A stretch of DNA of 9,374 bases from a bacterium (lineage in GTDB: Bacteria; Babelota; Babeliae; Babelales; RVW-14), in assembly GCA_023249895.1 (NCBI GenBank), contig JAHFBS010000024.1, positions 1 through 9,374 of the forward strand, read 5' to 3'. Below the pieces are notes generated by a model. The model was given only the letters and a program-made list of their open reading frames with translations, made no database searches and was not told where the DNA came from. Shown here one piece after another: positions 1 to 6,505 of this stretch; position 1 is the stretch's first letter; each line of letters begins with the position of its first letter. A program made the position numbers and the translations under genes.

Positions 1-1890
1 GCCATCAGCACCGCGATTGAAATTAGACGTAAAGTTACATTCTGGAAATTTTGAACAGCCTATGAATTCGCCATTCTTACTCCAGCGAATTACCAAGTTG
101 TTTTTGCACTTAGGACATTTCAGATCGGTCTCAACCGTTTTTTTATCAACCACTTTGCCCCCAAAAGCAACAAGGTCTTTACTGAACTTGTCATAAAATT
201 CATTCAAAACATTATCACGCTCGATATCGCCCTGCGCGATTTTATCCAAATCTTCTTCCATCTTAGCCGTAAACGTCACGTTAAAAATATCAGGAAGATT
301 TTTGACCAACATCTCGTTAACCTTTTTCCCAAGGTCGGTCGGCATAAACTTTTTTGCCTCTTTGGAAACGTAACCACGTTTCTGTACCGTCGACAAAATA
401 GTCGCATAAGTACTAGGACGCCCTATGCCCCGCTTCTCGAGCTCCTTGACCAACGTCGCTTCAGTATAGCGTGGTGGCGGTTGGGTGAAGTGTTGTTTTG
501 GGTCAAGCTTCTTGAGATCAAGTTGACCTTTTTCTTTAACTTCTTTTGGAATTTTGACGGCTTTTGCGTCTTCTTCGTCTTCTTCAACAAGGTAAACTTT
601 TAAAAATCCATCAAACATCAAGGTCGAACCGGTTGCCCTAAAAAGATAATTACCGCCCTCGATCGAAACCTGCCGTTGGAAATACTCAGCAGCTTCCATT
701 TGGCTTGCAACAAAACGCTTCCAAATCAAATCATAAAGCTTTGCATGATCAGGCGCTAAATAATGTGATATAGCGCTTGGCTGACGACTCACATCAATCG
801 GACGAATGGCTTCGTGCGCGTCTTGAGCACCCTTTTTGTCATACACATTTGCCTGTTTGGGTACATAATTTTTGCCGTATTCATCACCAATAAATGAACG
901 TACTGCGCTTAATGCCGTGTCAGAAATACGCAAAGAGTCGGTACGCATGTAGGTAATTAATGCCTCAGGACTATTTTTATCGCCCAACGACACACCTTCA
1001 TACAGCTGTTGCGCTATCGACATGGTACGGTCAACCGAAAAACCAAGTTTATTATAGGCATCCTGCTGCAGTGTACTGGTCATAAAAGGAGGTGCCGGAT
1101 TCTTGGCGCGCTTTTTTTCAGCAATTTTGGTGACAACAAAAGTTTCTTTTTTAAGGGCGGCAAGAACTTTATCAACATCTTGCTTGCTTTTAAGTTCAAT
1201 ATTTTTATTGCCGATTTTTACTAACTCAGCAAGCAGCTCTGCACCCGGCGCAGCACTAAATAAACCGTGGATTGTCCAATACTCTTCAGGCTTGAAGGCA
1301 ACGATTTCTGCTTCGCGATCGCACACTAACATTACTGCGACCGATTGCACGCGACCAGCCGAAAGGCCTTTGCCAATTTTACGCCACAAAATGGGCGAAA
1401 CTTCGTAACCTACCCAACGATCCAAAATGCGTCGTGCTTGTTGCGCGTTGACCAAATGCATATCAACATCAGCCTTGTGTTCAATTGCCTGTGCAATAGC
1501 AGGTTTGGTAATTTCGTTAAAGGTAATACGGTGAATCTTATCGGAATCCGCAAAAACCTTTTCTATCTCCTGCCCAATATGCCATGAGATGATTTCTCCC
1601 TCGCGGTCAGGGTCAGAGGCCAAAAATATTTCGCTGGAATTACCAGCTTGTTTGCAAATATCTGCAATAACCGATGCCTTATCCTTAATGACATCATATT
1701 TGATTTCAAGGCGACCTTCATCATCACGCGTAACGCCAAGCTTACGCTGTGGTAAATCTTTAATGTGGCCAAAGGTCGACATTATTCTAAAATCTTTACC
1801 CAGAAATTTTGAAATCGTTTTGATTTTAGCTGGGGACTCTACAATCAATAATTTGGGTCCGTCTTCTCTCATACTTTTTTTTCTTCGCAT
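1..1890 (-). CDS. topA: DNA topoisomerase I, type IA (C-terminus off the left edge)
   Basis: Type IA topoisomerase that relaxes negative supercoils by cutting one DNA strand through a 5'-phosphotyrosine intermediate; it acts on the nucleoid. My reading of the minus strand gives 630 codons open to position 1. The TOPRIM domain starts with LLIVESPAKIK (acidic Glu18) and carries ASDPDREGE with the DxDxE acidic set at Asp93, Asp95 and Glu97. The catalytic tyrosine is Tyr314 in ITYMRTDS, followed by Arg316, and DAHEAIRP with His359 lies downstream. A C4 zinc finger (Cys592, Cys595, Cys612, Cys618) begins near the edge. Family members run about 700-900 residues, so some C-terminal zinc-finger sequence is probably missing. 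I chose the ATG at 1890 because AGGGGG lies 6 nt upstream; an in-frame ATG at 1872 is an alternative with a poorer ribosome site. It is divergently transcribed from the bat operon. Confidence 0.97.
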   Translation of the reverse strand, partial: MRRKKSMREDGPKLLIVESPAKIKTISKFLGKDFRIMSTFGHIKDLPQRKLGVTRDDEGRLEIKYDVIKDKASVIADICKQAGNSSEIFLASDPDREGEIISWHIGQEIEKVFADSDKIHRITFNEITKPAIAQAIEHKADVDMHLVNAQQARRILDRWVGYEVSPILWRKIGKGLSAGRVQSVAVMLVCDREAEIVAFKPEEYWTIHGLFSAAPGAELLAELVKIGNKNIELKSKQDVDKVLAALKKETFVVTKIAEKKRAKNPAPPFMTSTLQQDAYNKLGFSVDRTMSIAQQLYEGVSLGDKNSPEALITYMRTDSLRISDTALSAVRSFIGDEYGKNYVPKQANVYDKKGAQDAHEAIRPIDVSRQPSAISHYLAPDHAKLYDLIWKRFVASQMEAAEYFQRQVSIEGGNYLFRATGSTLMFDGFLKVYLVEEDEEDAKAVKIPKEVKEKGQLDLKKLDPKQHFTQPPPRYTEATLVKELEKRGIGRPSTYATILSTVQKRGYVSKEAKKFMPTDLGKKVNEMLVKNLPDIFNVTFTAKMEEDLDKIAQGDIERDNVLNEFYDKFSKDLVAFGGKVVDKKTVETDLKCPKCKNNLVIRWSKNGEFIGCSKFPECNFTSNFNRGADG

Positions 1891-1919
1891 CCCATGCCCC
1901 CTACAGTTATGCCGTTACA

Positions 1920-1960
1920 ATTTAAGTTTTCTCTTTTACCAGGTGCCAAGCTTTTGTCAA
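1920..1960 (-). promoter_or_regulatory. Candidate topA promoter
   Basis: On the minus strand a perfect TTGACA (1960-1955) is followed after 16 nt by TAAAAG (1938-1933), a poor -10. An overlapping alternative is TTGGCA (1949-1944), 18 nt, then TTAAAT (1925-1920). A second TTGACA lies further upstream at 2016-2011, with TAAAAC 17 nt downstream. Several weak options exist and none is decisive. Confidence 0.25.
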
Positions 1961-1968
1961 AACATTTA

Positions 1969-1997
1969 TTGACTTCAGTCATCTTCAGTTTTAAATT
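1969..1997 (+). promoter_or_regulatory. Candidate promoter of the bat operon
   Basis: A TTGACT hexamer (1969-1974) is followed after 17 nt by TAAATT (1992-1997), in an AT-rich setting. The -35 matches consensus at five of six positions and the -10 at four of six. Transcription would start near 2004, leaving a leader of about 135 nt before the ATG at 2139. This is a match by eye; in AT-rich DNA such matches arise by chance. Confidence 0.35.
1970..1989. promoter_or_regulatory. Candidate operator: dyad plus 10-bp-phased direct repeat
   Basis: TGACT-TC-AGTCA at 1970-1981 is a perfect 5-bp inverted repeat with a 2-bp centre. It overlaps CTTCAGT, repeated at 1973-1979 and 1983-1989, exactly one helical turn apart. 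Both features sit on the -35 and spacer of the plus-strand promoter candidate, where a repressor could act. No known regulator's motif is recognised. Confidence 0.25.
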
Positions 1998-2138
1998 AAT
2001 ATTTTTTATTTGTCAATATACTAATATTTTAAAATTACATTAGAAAATTATTTACGCTCTTTTTGGCACTCTTTTTCATTTCTTTCCAGAATGTTAAAGT
2101 ATACCGCTGTTTATATCTACATGTGTGAAAGGGATGCG

Positions 2139-2915
2139 ATGGCAGAAATGTCACTTAAAGAATACTGGCGCGAATCATTGGTACCATTCAAAAAAGATAA
2201 CCTCAAAATGTTTCTCTTGGGAACATTGGCAACCAGTATACGTGCGGCAACCACTCTGCTTTTTTTGTTTTGGTGGATTGTACCGACAATTACTGGGATT
2301 GCCCTGGGATGCCTCTATTGCGTCTACAATTACAGCCGATATCCCCGAACTATGCTTCTTTTTAGTGGCATGCTTTTAATTTTTGGCGTTATCTTGGTTG
2401 TTGCCTTTTGGTATCTGATTTTACTTGCATCCCGACCATCGCTTGAACCTAAAACCAAAGTTTATTTTAGTAACTATATGCACACGTGGTGGGTGATGCT
2501 CATTCTAACCATTTTGGTACCCTGCAATAACCTTGCCAGCATTACTGCTGCACCGATGATGACGATCATTCTTTTGTTCTTTTTTGATACCGATCTTTCA
2601 GTTGATTCTCTTGCAGCCTCATTTATACGCGGCACCAAAGCATTTATTTATTTTTTACCCGGACTTGTTGCGCTCATGCTCATGTGGTCTGCTTGTCTTT
2701 TGGTCATGGTTGGCTTTTGCTGGGCAATGAGCATTCTTATCTCATGGCTTATGGGTTTTGTGGGCGCCTCCGTTATAGCAACACTTATTTCATCAATTAT
2801 CACCGTGACGTTGGCTACACTTATTGCGATAAAACTTTTTATACTTTTTGCCGCTGCCGTAACGGTCTATTACGTTAAAATTAAGCACGAACATCACGAC
2901 TTATTTTTTGTATGA
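2139..2915 (+). CDS. Polytopic inner-membrane protein of unknown function, first gene of the operon
   Basis: I do not recognise the family. The 258-residue product is strongly hydrophobic. A short charged N-terminus (MSLKEYWRESLVPFKK) is followed by about five or six probable membrane segments, roughly at residues 38-62, 72-97, 116-134, 136-150, 169-200 (probably two passes) and 205-246. A short charged, His-containing tail (KIKHEHHD) ends it. No catalytic motif is visible. I chose the ATG at 2139 because GAAAGGG ends 5 nt upstream; in-frame ATGs at 2121 and 2091 would add 6 or 16 residues but lack a ribosome site. Its stop overlaps the acyltransferase start as ATGA, so the two are probably translationally coupled. 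By context it may serve the membrane or lipid side of the Bat machinery, which is inference only. Confidence 0.8.
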   Translation: MAEMSLKEYWRESLVPFKKDNLKMFLLGTLATSIRAATTLLFLFWWIVPTITGIALGCLYCVYNYSRYPRTMLLFSGMLLIFGVILVVAFWYLILLASRPSLEPKTKVYFSNYMHTWWVMLILTILVPCNNLASITAAPMMTIILLFFFDTDLSVDSLAASFIRGTKAFIYFLPGLVALMLMWSACLLVMVGFCWAMSILISWLMGFVGASVIATLISSIITVTLATLIAIKLFILFAAAVTVYYVKIKHEHHDLFFV

Positions 2916-3661
2916 AAAAAGCTTTTCTGGCCATCAGAACAACAGCTACCTACATCATTTGGATTGTCTGCGTTCCTTCATTAATGCTCATCTGCGGAAT
3001 TCTTGCGTGTTTACCTACACGTTTGCGCTATGACAATCGATTATATTTTGTGGTAAGCACTTTTATCAGTCACTTTATTCTGCGTGCTTCAGGAATAAAA
3101 CTTGCCATCTCAGGCCGTGAAAATTTACCACGTTATCCGCAGGCTCCTGCCATATTTGTTATGAATCATTGCTCATCACTCGATATTCCACTGGTCGAAA
3201 TCGTTGCAGGAACCTATCCCCATGTCTGGCTCAGTAAAGCCTCATATGGCAACATACCCCTCTTTGGTTTTCTACTCAGACGCATGCATGTACTTGTCGA
3301 CACAACAAGCAGAAAAGATGCGGGCGCTGCGCTTATAAAAACCTATTCTCTCCTTAAAAATGCTTCACGGCACGCGCTGGTTTTTCCTGAAGGCACACGT
3401 TCTCTTGATGGCAACGTGGGGAATTTTTTCTCAGGCTTTGCACTCCTTGCAAAAAAACTTAACCGTCCGATTATCCCTGTGGTGATTTCAGGAATACACA
3501 AGGTATATCCAAAAAATAGTCTGATTATTGATTCCCTTGCTCCCACGGTTACAATAACTATCGGCAAACCATTGCTTTGCCCACCATCAGTATCATCAGA
3601 CGAGTTTGCCACGAACGTTCATCACTATTTTAAAGACGCCTTAGCAAACGCAGGTCGATAG
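2912..3661 (+). CDS. plsC: 1-acyl-sn-glycerol-3-phosphate acyltransferase (PlsC family)
   Basis: Expected to add an acyl chain to the sn-2 position of lysophosphatidic acid, giving phosphatidic acid for phospholipid synthesis at the cytoplasmic membrane. The 249-residue length is typical. A membrane segment lies at about residues 10-34. The catalytic H-x4-D motif is intact in NHCSSLDIP (His86, Asp91). The substrate-binding motif is FPEGTRS (158-164, with Glu160 and Arg163), and IIPVVISG (187-194) matches the fourth block; GNIPLFGFLLRR (113-124) is the second. The ATG at 2912 overlaps the upstream stop. batA begins 2 nt after its stop, so it sits inside the operon. The family also includes acyltransferases for other lysolipids, so substrate is not certain. 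Whether it is the housekeeping PlsC or a dedicated paralogue cannot be told from this window. Confidence 0.92.
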   Translation: MKKAFLAIRTTATYIIWIVCVPSLMLICGILACLPTRLRYDNRLYFVVSTFISHFILRASGIKLAISGRENLPRYPQAPAIFVMNHCSSLDIPLVEIVAGTYPHVWLSKASYGNIPLFGFLLRRMHVLVDTTSRKDAGAALIKTYSLLKNASRHALVFPEGTRSLDGNVGNFFSGFALLAKKLNRPIIPVVISGIHKVYPKNSLIIDSLAPTVTITIGKPLLCPPSVSSDEFATNVHHYFKDALANAGR

Positions 3662-3663
3662 TT

Positions 3664-4662
3664 ATGATGCTTCATTGCGCTTATTTCGATCTTATTTATA
3701 TTCTTGGCCCTTTGTTGGCCATAGCCACCATCTATCGCGTAAAATTTTATCGGCAGGTACGTTACAGCTACCCACTGACCCAACAATGCCTCAATCATGG
3801 ATTGGCCCAAAAAATCCCTTACACAACAATATTTTCTCTTCTTCGCTTCGGAACTCTGCTAAGCCTTTTATTTCTGGTGTTACGCCCTCAATGGCTTGAC
3901 GAGAAATCATACGTTAATGTTGATGGCGTTGATATTGTGCTCACGCTTGATGTTTCAGGAAGCATGCAACTTCTTGATGATCCTGACGATCAACGGCAGC
4001 GTATTGATATCGCCAAAGAAGAAGCCATTCGTTTCATTGAAAAAAGAACGAACGATCCTATTGGTATTGTTATTTTTGGCCGCGAAGCACTTTCACGCTG
4101 TCCACTTACACTTGATAAAATGATACTCAAAGAAATAGTTGGCAGTATTGAACTGGGCAGCATTGATCCTCGCGGCACGTGGCTGGGCACCGGACTTGCC
4201 ACGGCGATCAACCGACTCAGAACATCACAAGCAAAAAGCAAAATCGTTATTTTACTGACTGACGGACAACCAACACCGCCCGAAAAAATAGAGCCGCCCC
4301 TTGCCATCGAAATGGCAAAAAAATATGGCATCAAGGTTTACACTATCGGTATCGGCAATGAGCACGGAGGCTACATCCGTAATCCTTTTGGCATGCTTGC
4401 TCAGGCACAGGAAGAAGGACTTAACGTTGCGCTGCTCAAAACTATTGCCGAACAAACCGGGGGTATTTTCTTCAGGGCTCAGAACCAAAGCGATATGCGC
4501 ATGATTTATGACAAGATTGATAGCCTTGAAAAAACAAGTCTGCAGACAACCGTTTTTCATAATTACTATGAAGCTTTTTTAAACTTTATCTGGATCGTAC
4601 TGTTGTTTTTTGGACTTGAGCTTGTGTTGCGGCTCTTCATCTGGCGAGGGATTTTGTCATGA
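3664..4662 (+). CDS. batA: BatA: membrane-anchored von Willebrand factor A protein
   Basis: First Bat component. A 332-residue protein with membrane segments at about 8-24 and 58-73, a VWA domain at about 88-285, and a C-terminal membrane segment at about 305-326. This is the usual BatA/BatB architecture. The metal-ion-dependent adhesion site is intact: DVSGS (Asp96, Ser98, Ser100), a Thr in GTWLGTG (171-177), and TDG (Asp200). The SRCPLT block (144-149) matches the CPLT signature shared with BatB. Such domains bind protein partners through a divalent metal. BatA is thought to act in an envelope complex linked to stress or oxygen tolerance in Bacteroides; its biochemical role is not settled. 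The start ATG (tandem ATGATG) lies 2 nt after the plsC stop, with AGG about 9 nt upstream. The next gene overlaps its stop. Confidence 0.93.
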   Translation: MMLHCAYFDLIYILGPLLAIATIYRVKFYRQVRYSYPLTQQCLNHGLAQKIPYTTIFSLLRFGTLLSLLFLVLRPQWLDEKSYVNVDGVDIVLTLDVSGSMQLLDDPDDQRQRIDIAKEEAIRFIEKRTNDPIGIVIFGREALSRCPLTLDKMILKEIVGSIELGSIDPRGTWLGTGLATAINRLRTSQAKSKIVILLTDGQPTPPEKIEPPLAIEMAKKYGIKVYTIGIGNEHGGYIRNPFGMLAQAQEEGLNVALLKTIAEQTGGIFFRAQNQSDMRMIYDKIDSLEKTSLQTTVFHNYYEAFLNFIWIVLLFFGLELVLRLFIWRGILS

Positions 4663-5663
4663 CCTCTTCATCAATCATCCATTGGGCCGGTTTTGATCGT
4701 ATCGTTTTCTTGCCACTTTTTTTGATTCTTATTTTTTTTATTATCAGAAACTATCGTCGCATTCTTGCCTCGGTTACTCAATTAACTCACGTTGCTCATC
4801 GCACAACAATCTTTGCGCATTTTTCCCCACATCGCCATCTGGCTAAAGCAATACTTTTGTGCAGCGGAGTTATATTTATATTTCTTGCACTCTTGCAACC
4901 TCAGTGGGGCAAAAAAGAACACGTAATCATGCAAGAAGGCCGCGACGTGCTTATCCTGTTAGATATTTCTCGCAGCATGAACGCCAAGGATATAAAGCCC
5001 ACGCGGCTCGAATTTGCAAAGCTCAAGATACGAGCCCTTCTTGATAAACTCGCATGTGATCGTGTTGGCCTTATTGTTTTTTCGGGCTCTGCTTTTGTCC
5101 AATGTCCACTTACCGCAGATCATGCAGCATTTCTTATGTTTCTCAATCACGTTGATACCGAAATTGTCTCGTCAGGAACAACTGCACTTGATACCGCTCT
5201 AACCAAAGCGCTTGAAGTTTTTGGCACCGCGCAGGGAAGAAAAAATAAATTGGCTATTCTGCTTACCGATGGCGAAGATTTTTCGTGCAATCTTGATACC
5301 GCAAAAAGCAATGCCCTAAATGACAACTTGCACGTTTTTGCGCTCGGTATTGGCACCAAAGATGGCGCACCCATTCCAACATTTGCACCTGATGGAACAC
5401 AATCAGGAAATGAGACCAACGAAAAAGGAGAAATTGTATTATCACGGCTCGGGGAAGAAACCCTCAACACCCTGTGCTCTCAGATTCACGGACATTACGT
5501 CCCAATGACATACGATGATGGCGATATTGATACGATTGCCACACAGGTTGCTCATTATGAAAAAGAAAAGTTTGGCTACACCAAAATATCTATGTTTGAA
5601 GATCAATACCCATGGCTTCTTGGTATCGCGTGGATATGTCTGCTTTTAGAATGGATTTTGTAA
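4659..5663 (+). CDS. batB: BatB: membrane-anchored von Willebrand factor A protein
   Basis: Second VWA protein, paralogous to BatA, 334 residues. Membrane segments are predicted at about 14-30, 62-80 and 318-333, with the VWA domain at about 94-300. The MIDAS is complete: DISRS (Asp102, Ser104, Ser106), a Thr in SSGTTALDTAL (171-181), and TDG (Asp204). FVQCPLT (146-152) is the conserved block typical of this pair, and the DISRSM form is typical of BatB. The ATG at 4659 overlaps the batA stop as ATGA, indicating translational coupling. The order after BatA supports BatB over a second BatA. BatA and BatB probably act side by side in the membrane, with their VWA domains on the same face; that pairing is inferred from family context. 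Confidence 0.93.
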   Translation: MTSSSIIHWAGFDRIVFLPLFLILIFFIIRNYRRILASVTQLTHVAHRTTIFAHFSPHRHLAKAILLCSGVIFIFLALLQPQWGKKEHVIMQEGRDVLILLDISRSMNAKDIKPTRLEFAKLKIRALLDKLACDRVGLIVFSGSAFVQCPLTADHAAFLMFLNHVDTEIVSSGTTALDTALTKALEVFGTAQGRKNKLAILLTDGEDFSCNLDTAKSNALNDNLHVFALGIGTKDGAPIPTFAPDGTQSGNETNEKGEIVLSRLGEETLNTLCSQIHGHYVPMTYDDGDIDTIATQVAHYEKEKFGYTKISMFEDQYPWLLGIAWICLLLEWIL

Positions 5664-6505
5664 TGATAGCAGCACTCATATTTTTCGTCCTTGTTAGCGC
5701 TAGTCCCCTCAATGCATGGAGCTTGTTTGGCACAAAACCACTCACTCCTGAAGAAAAAATCCAACAGCTACAGAAACAACAGGTCGACCATCCGGACGAT
5801 CCGGTCGTAAACTACAATCTTGGCGTCGCGTTGTATCGCATTAACCGGCTGCAAGAAGCTCAATCCAACTTTGAACGCACGCTTGCACATATCAAGAGTC
5901 ATAACAAGCTCGAAAGGCAAGCACTCTTTAACAAGGCAAATACCGAACTTAAACTTACGGTTAATATGCTTCCACCTCACTGGGAAGAGCAAAAAGATCT
6001 TGATCAACAAATAGTATCTGAGGCTCTCAAAACCATTAATCAAGCAATTCAGGAATATCAAAAGCTTCTCGATCTTGAGCCCAAAAACATCAAAGCCCAG
6101 ACCAACAAGAAATATGCCGATGAAATAAAAAAGAAGCTTGAAGAAAAGAAAAAGCAGCAGCAACAAAATAAACAAGATAAACAAAACGACAAGCAAGAAA
6201 AATCACAAGACAACAAGCAAGATCAACAAAAAGAACAACATAACGAACAAAACAATCAAAAACAGCAGCAAAGCGAACAACAAAAACAAGAGCAACAGGC
6301 GCAACAACAACAACAAAATGCGCCGCAAGAACAACAGCACGCAGAATCAGAGCAAGCACAACAACCACAAGAGAGCTCAGAAGAACGCCGCATGCGCGCG
6401 CTACTTGAAAATCTACAGTCAGATGAAACAGAACGCCAAAAAGCACTCGTTCGACAAAATGCAATGAATCAACAGCCACCACAACAAGGACAAAAACCAT
6501 GGTAA
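5663..6505 (+). CDS. batC: BatC: exported TPR protein with long Gln/Lys-rich tail
   Basis: A 280-residue protein with an N-terminal signal sequence or anchor (about 1-19, cleavage plausible near ASPLNA-WS). TPR-like helices follow: one at about 43-78 (NYNLGVALYRINRLQEAQSNFERTL region) and another at about 116-155. Residues 154-237 are a hydrophilic Gln/Lys/Asn-rich linker. A charged terminal segment, ERRMRALLENLQSDETERQKAL (about 241-262), resembles the conserved end of BatC-type proteins. TPRs bind peptides or partner proteins, so BatC is probably a scaffold on the BatA/BatB complex. I chose the ATG at 5663, which overlaps the batB stop as TAATG and has GGA 7 nt upstream. In-frame starts at 5651 or 5612 would add 4 or 17 residues ahead of the signal sequence. 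The batD ATG lies inside its last codons. Confidence 0.85.
   Translation: MIAALIFFVLVSASPLNAWSLFGTKPLTPEEKIQQLQKQQVDHPDDPVVNYNLGVALYRINRLQEAQSNFERTLAHIKSHNKLERQALFNKANTELKLTVNMLPPHWEEQKDLDQQIVSEALKTINQAIQEYQKLLDLEPKNIKAQTNKKYADEIKKKLEEKKKQQQQNKQDKQNDKQEKSQDNKQDQQKEQHNEQNNQKQQQSEQQKQEQQAQQQQQNAPQEQQHAESEQAQQPQESSEERRMRALLENLQSDETERQKALVRQNAMNQQPPQQGQKPW
6122..6373 (+). repeat. Low-complexity CAA/AAA-rich coding tract in batC
   Basis: This part of batC encodes an 84-residue run dominated by Gln, Lys and Asn, mostly with CAA, CAG and AAA codons. It includes five tandem CAA units at 6302-6316. The tract is imperfect, so it is not a simple microsatellite, but it is the kind of sequence that changes length by slippage. 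It creates long spurious open frames in other registers. Confidence 0.8.

Larger units (their letters stand above)
1891..2138. other. Divergent intergenic region between topA and the bat operon
   Basis: This 248-bp AT-rich stretch separates two divergent starts and should hold the promoters of both. I see no convincing gene or RNA gene in it. It contains TTGTCAA twice (1954-1960 and 2010-2016), a 12-bp dyad at 1970-1981 and a CTTCAGT direct repeat at 1973-1979 and 1983-1989. The reading frame of the downstream membrane protein extends back to an ATG at 2091, but I treat 2091-2138 as leader because the better ribosome site precedes 2139. Confidence 0.6.

Noticed and set aside
1009..1972. Three overlapping plus-strand open frames across the start half of topA
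   Set aside because: They lie antisense to an unambiguous topA with intact catalytic motifs and show no domain of their own.
2091..2138. N-terminal extension of the membrane protein from the ATG at 2091
   Set aside because: No ribosome site precedes it, whereas GAAAGGG stands 5 nt before the ATG at 2139, and the extra residues add no recognisable feature.
6302..6316. Tandem CAA repeats considered as a repeat array or CRISPR-like element
   Set aside because: The units are in-frame Gln codons inside batC, with no spacer structure.
6138..6467. Plus-strand Lys/Asn-rich frame within batC
   Set aside because: It is the shifted reading of the same low-complexity tract (CAA read as AAC or ACA), fully inside the well-supported batC.
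6090..6500. Minus-strand open frame with a hydrophobic Val/Leu-rich product opposite batC
   Set aside because: CAA and CAG codons read on the opposite strand as TTG and CTG, so a Gln-rich gene automatically yields a hydrophobic antisense frame. No ribosome site or family match is seen.
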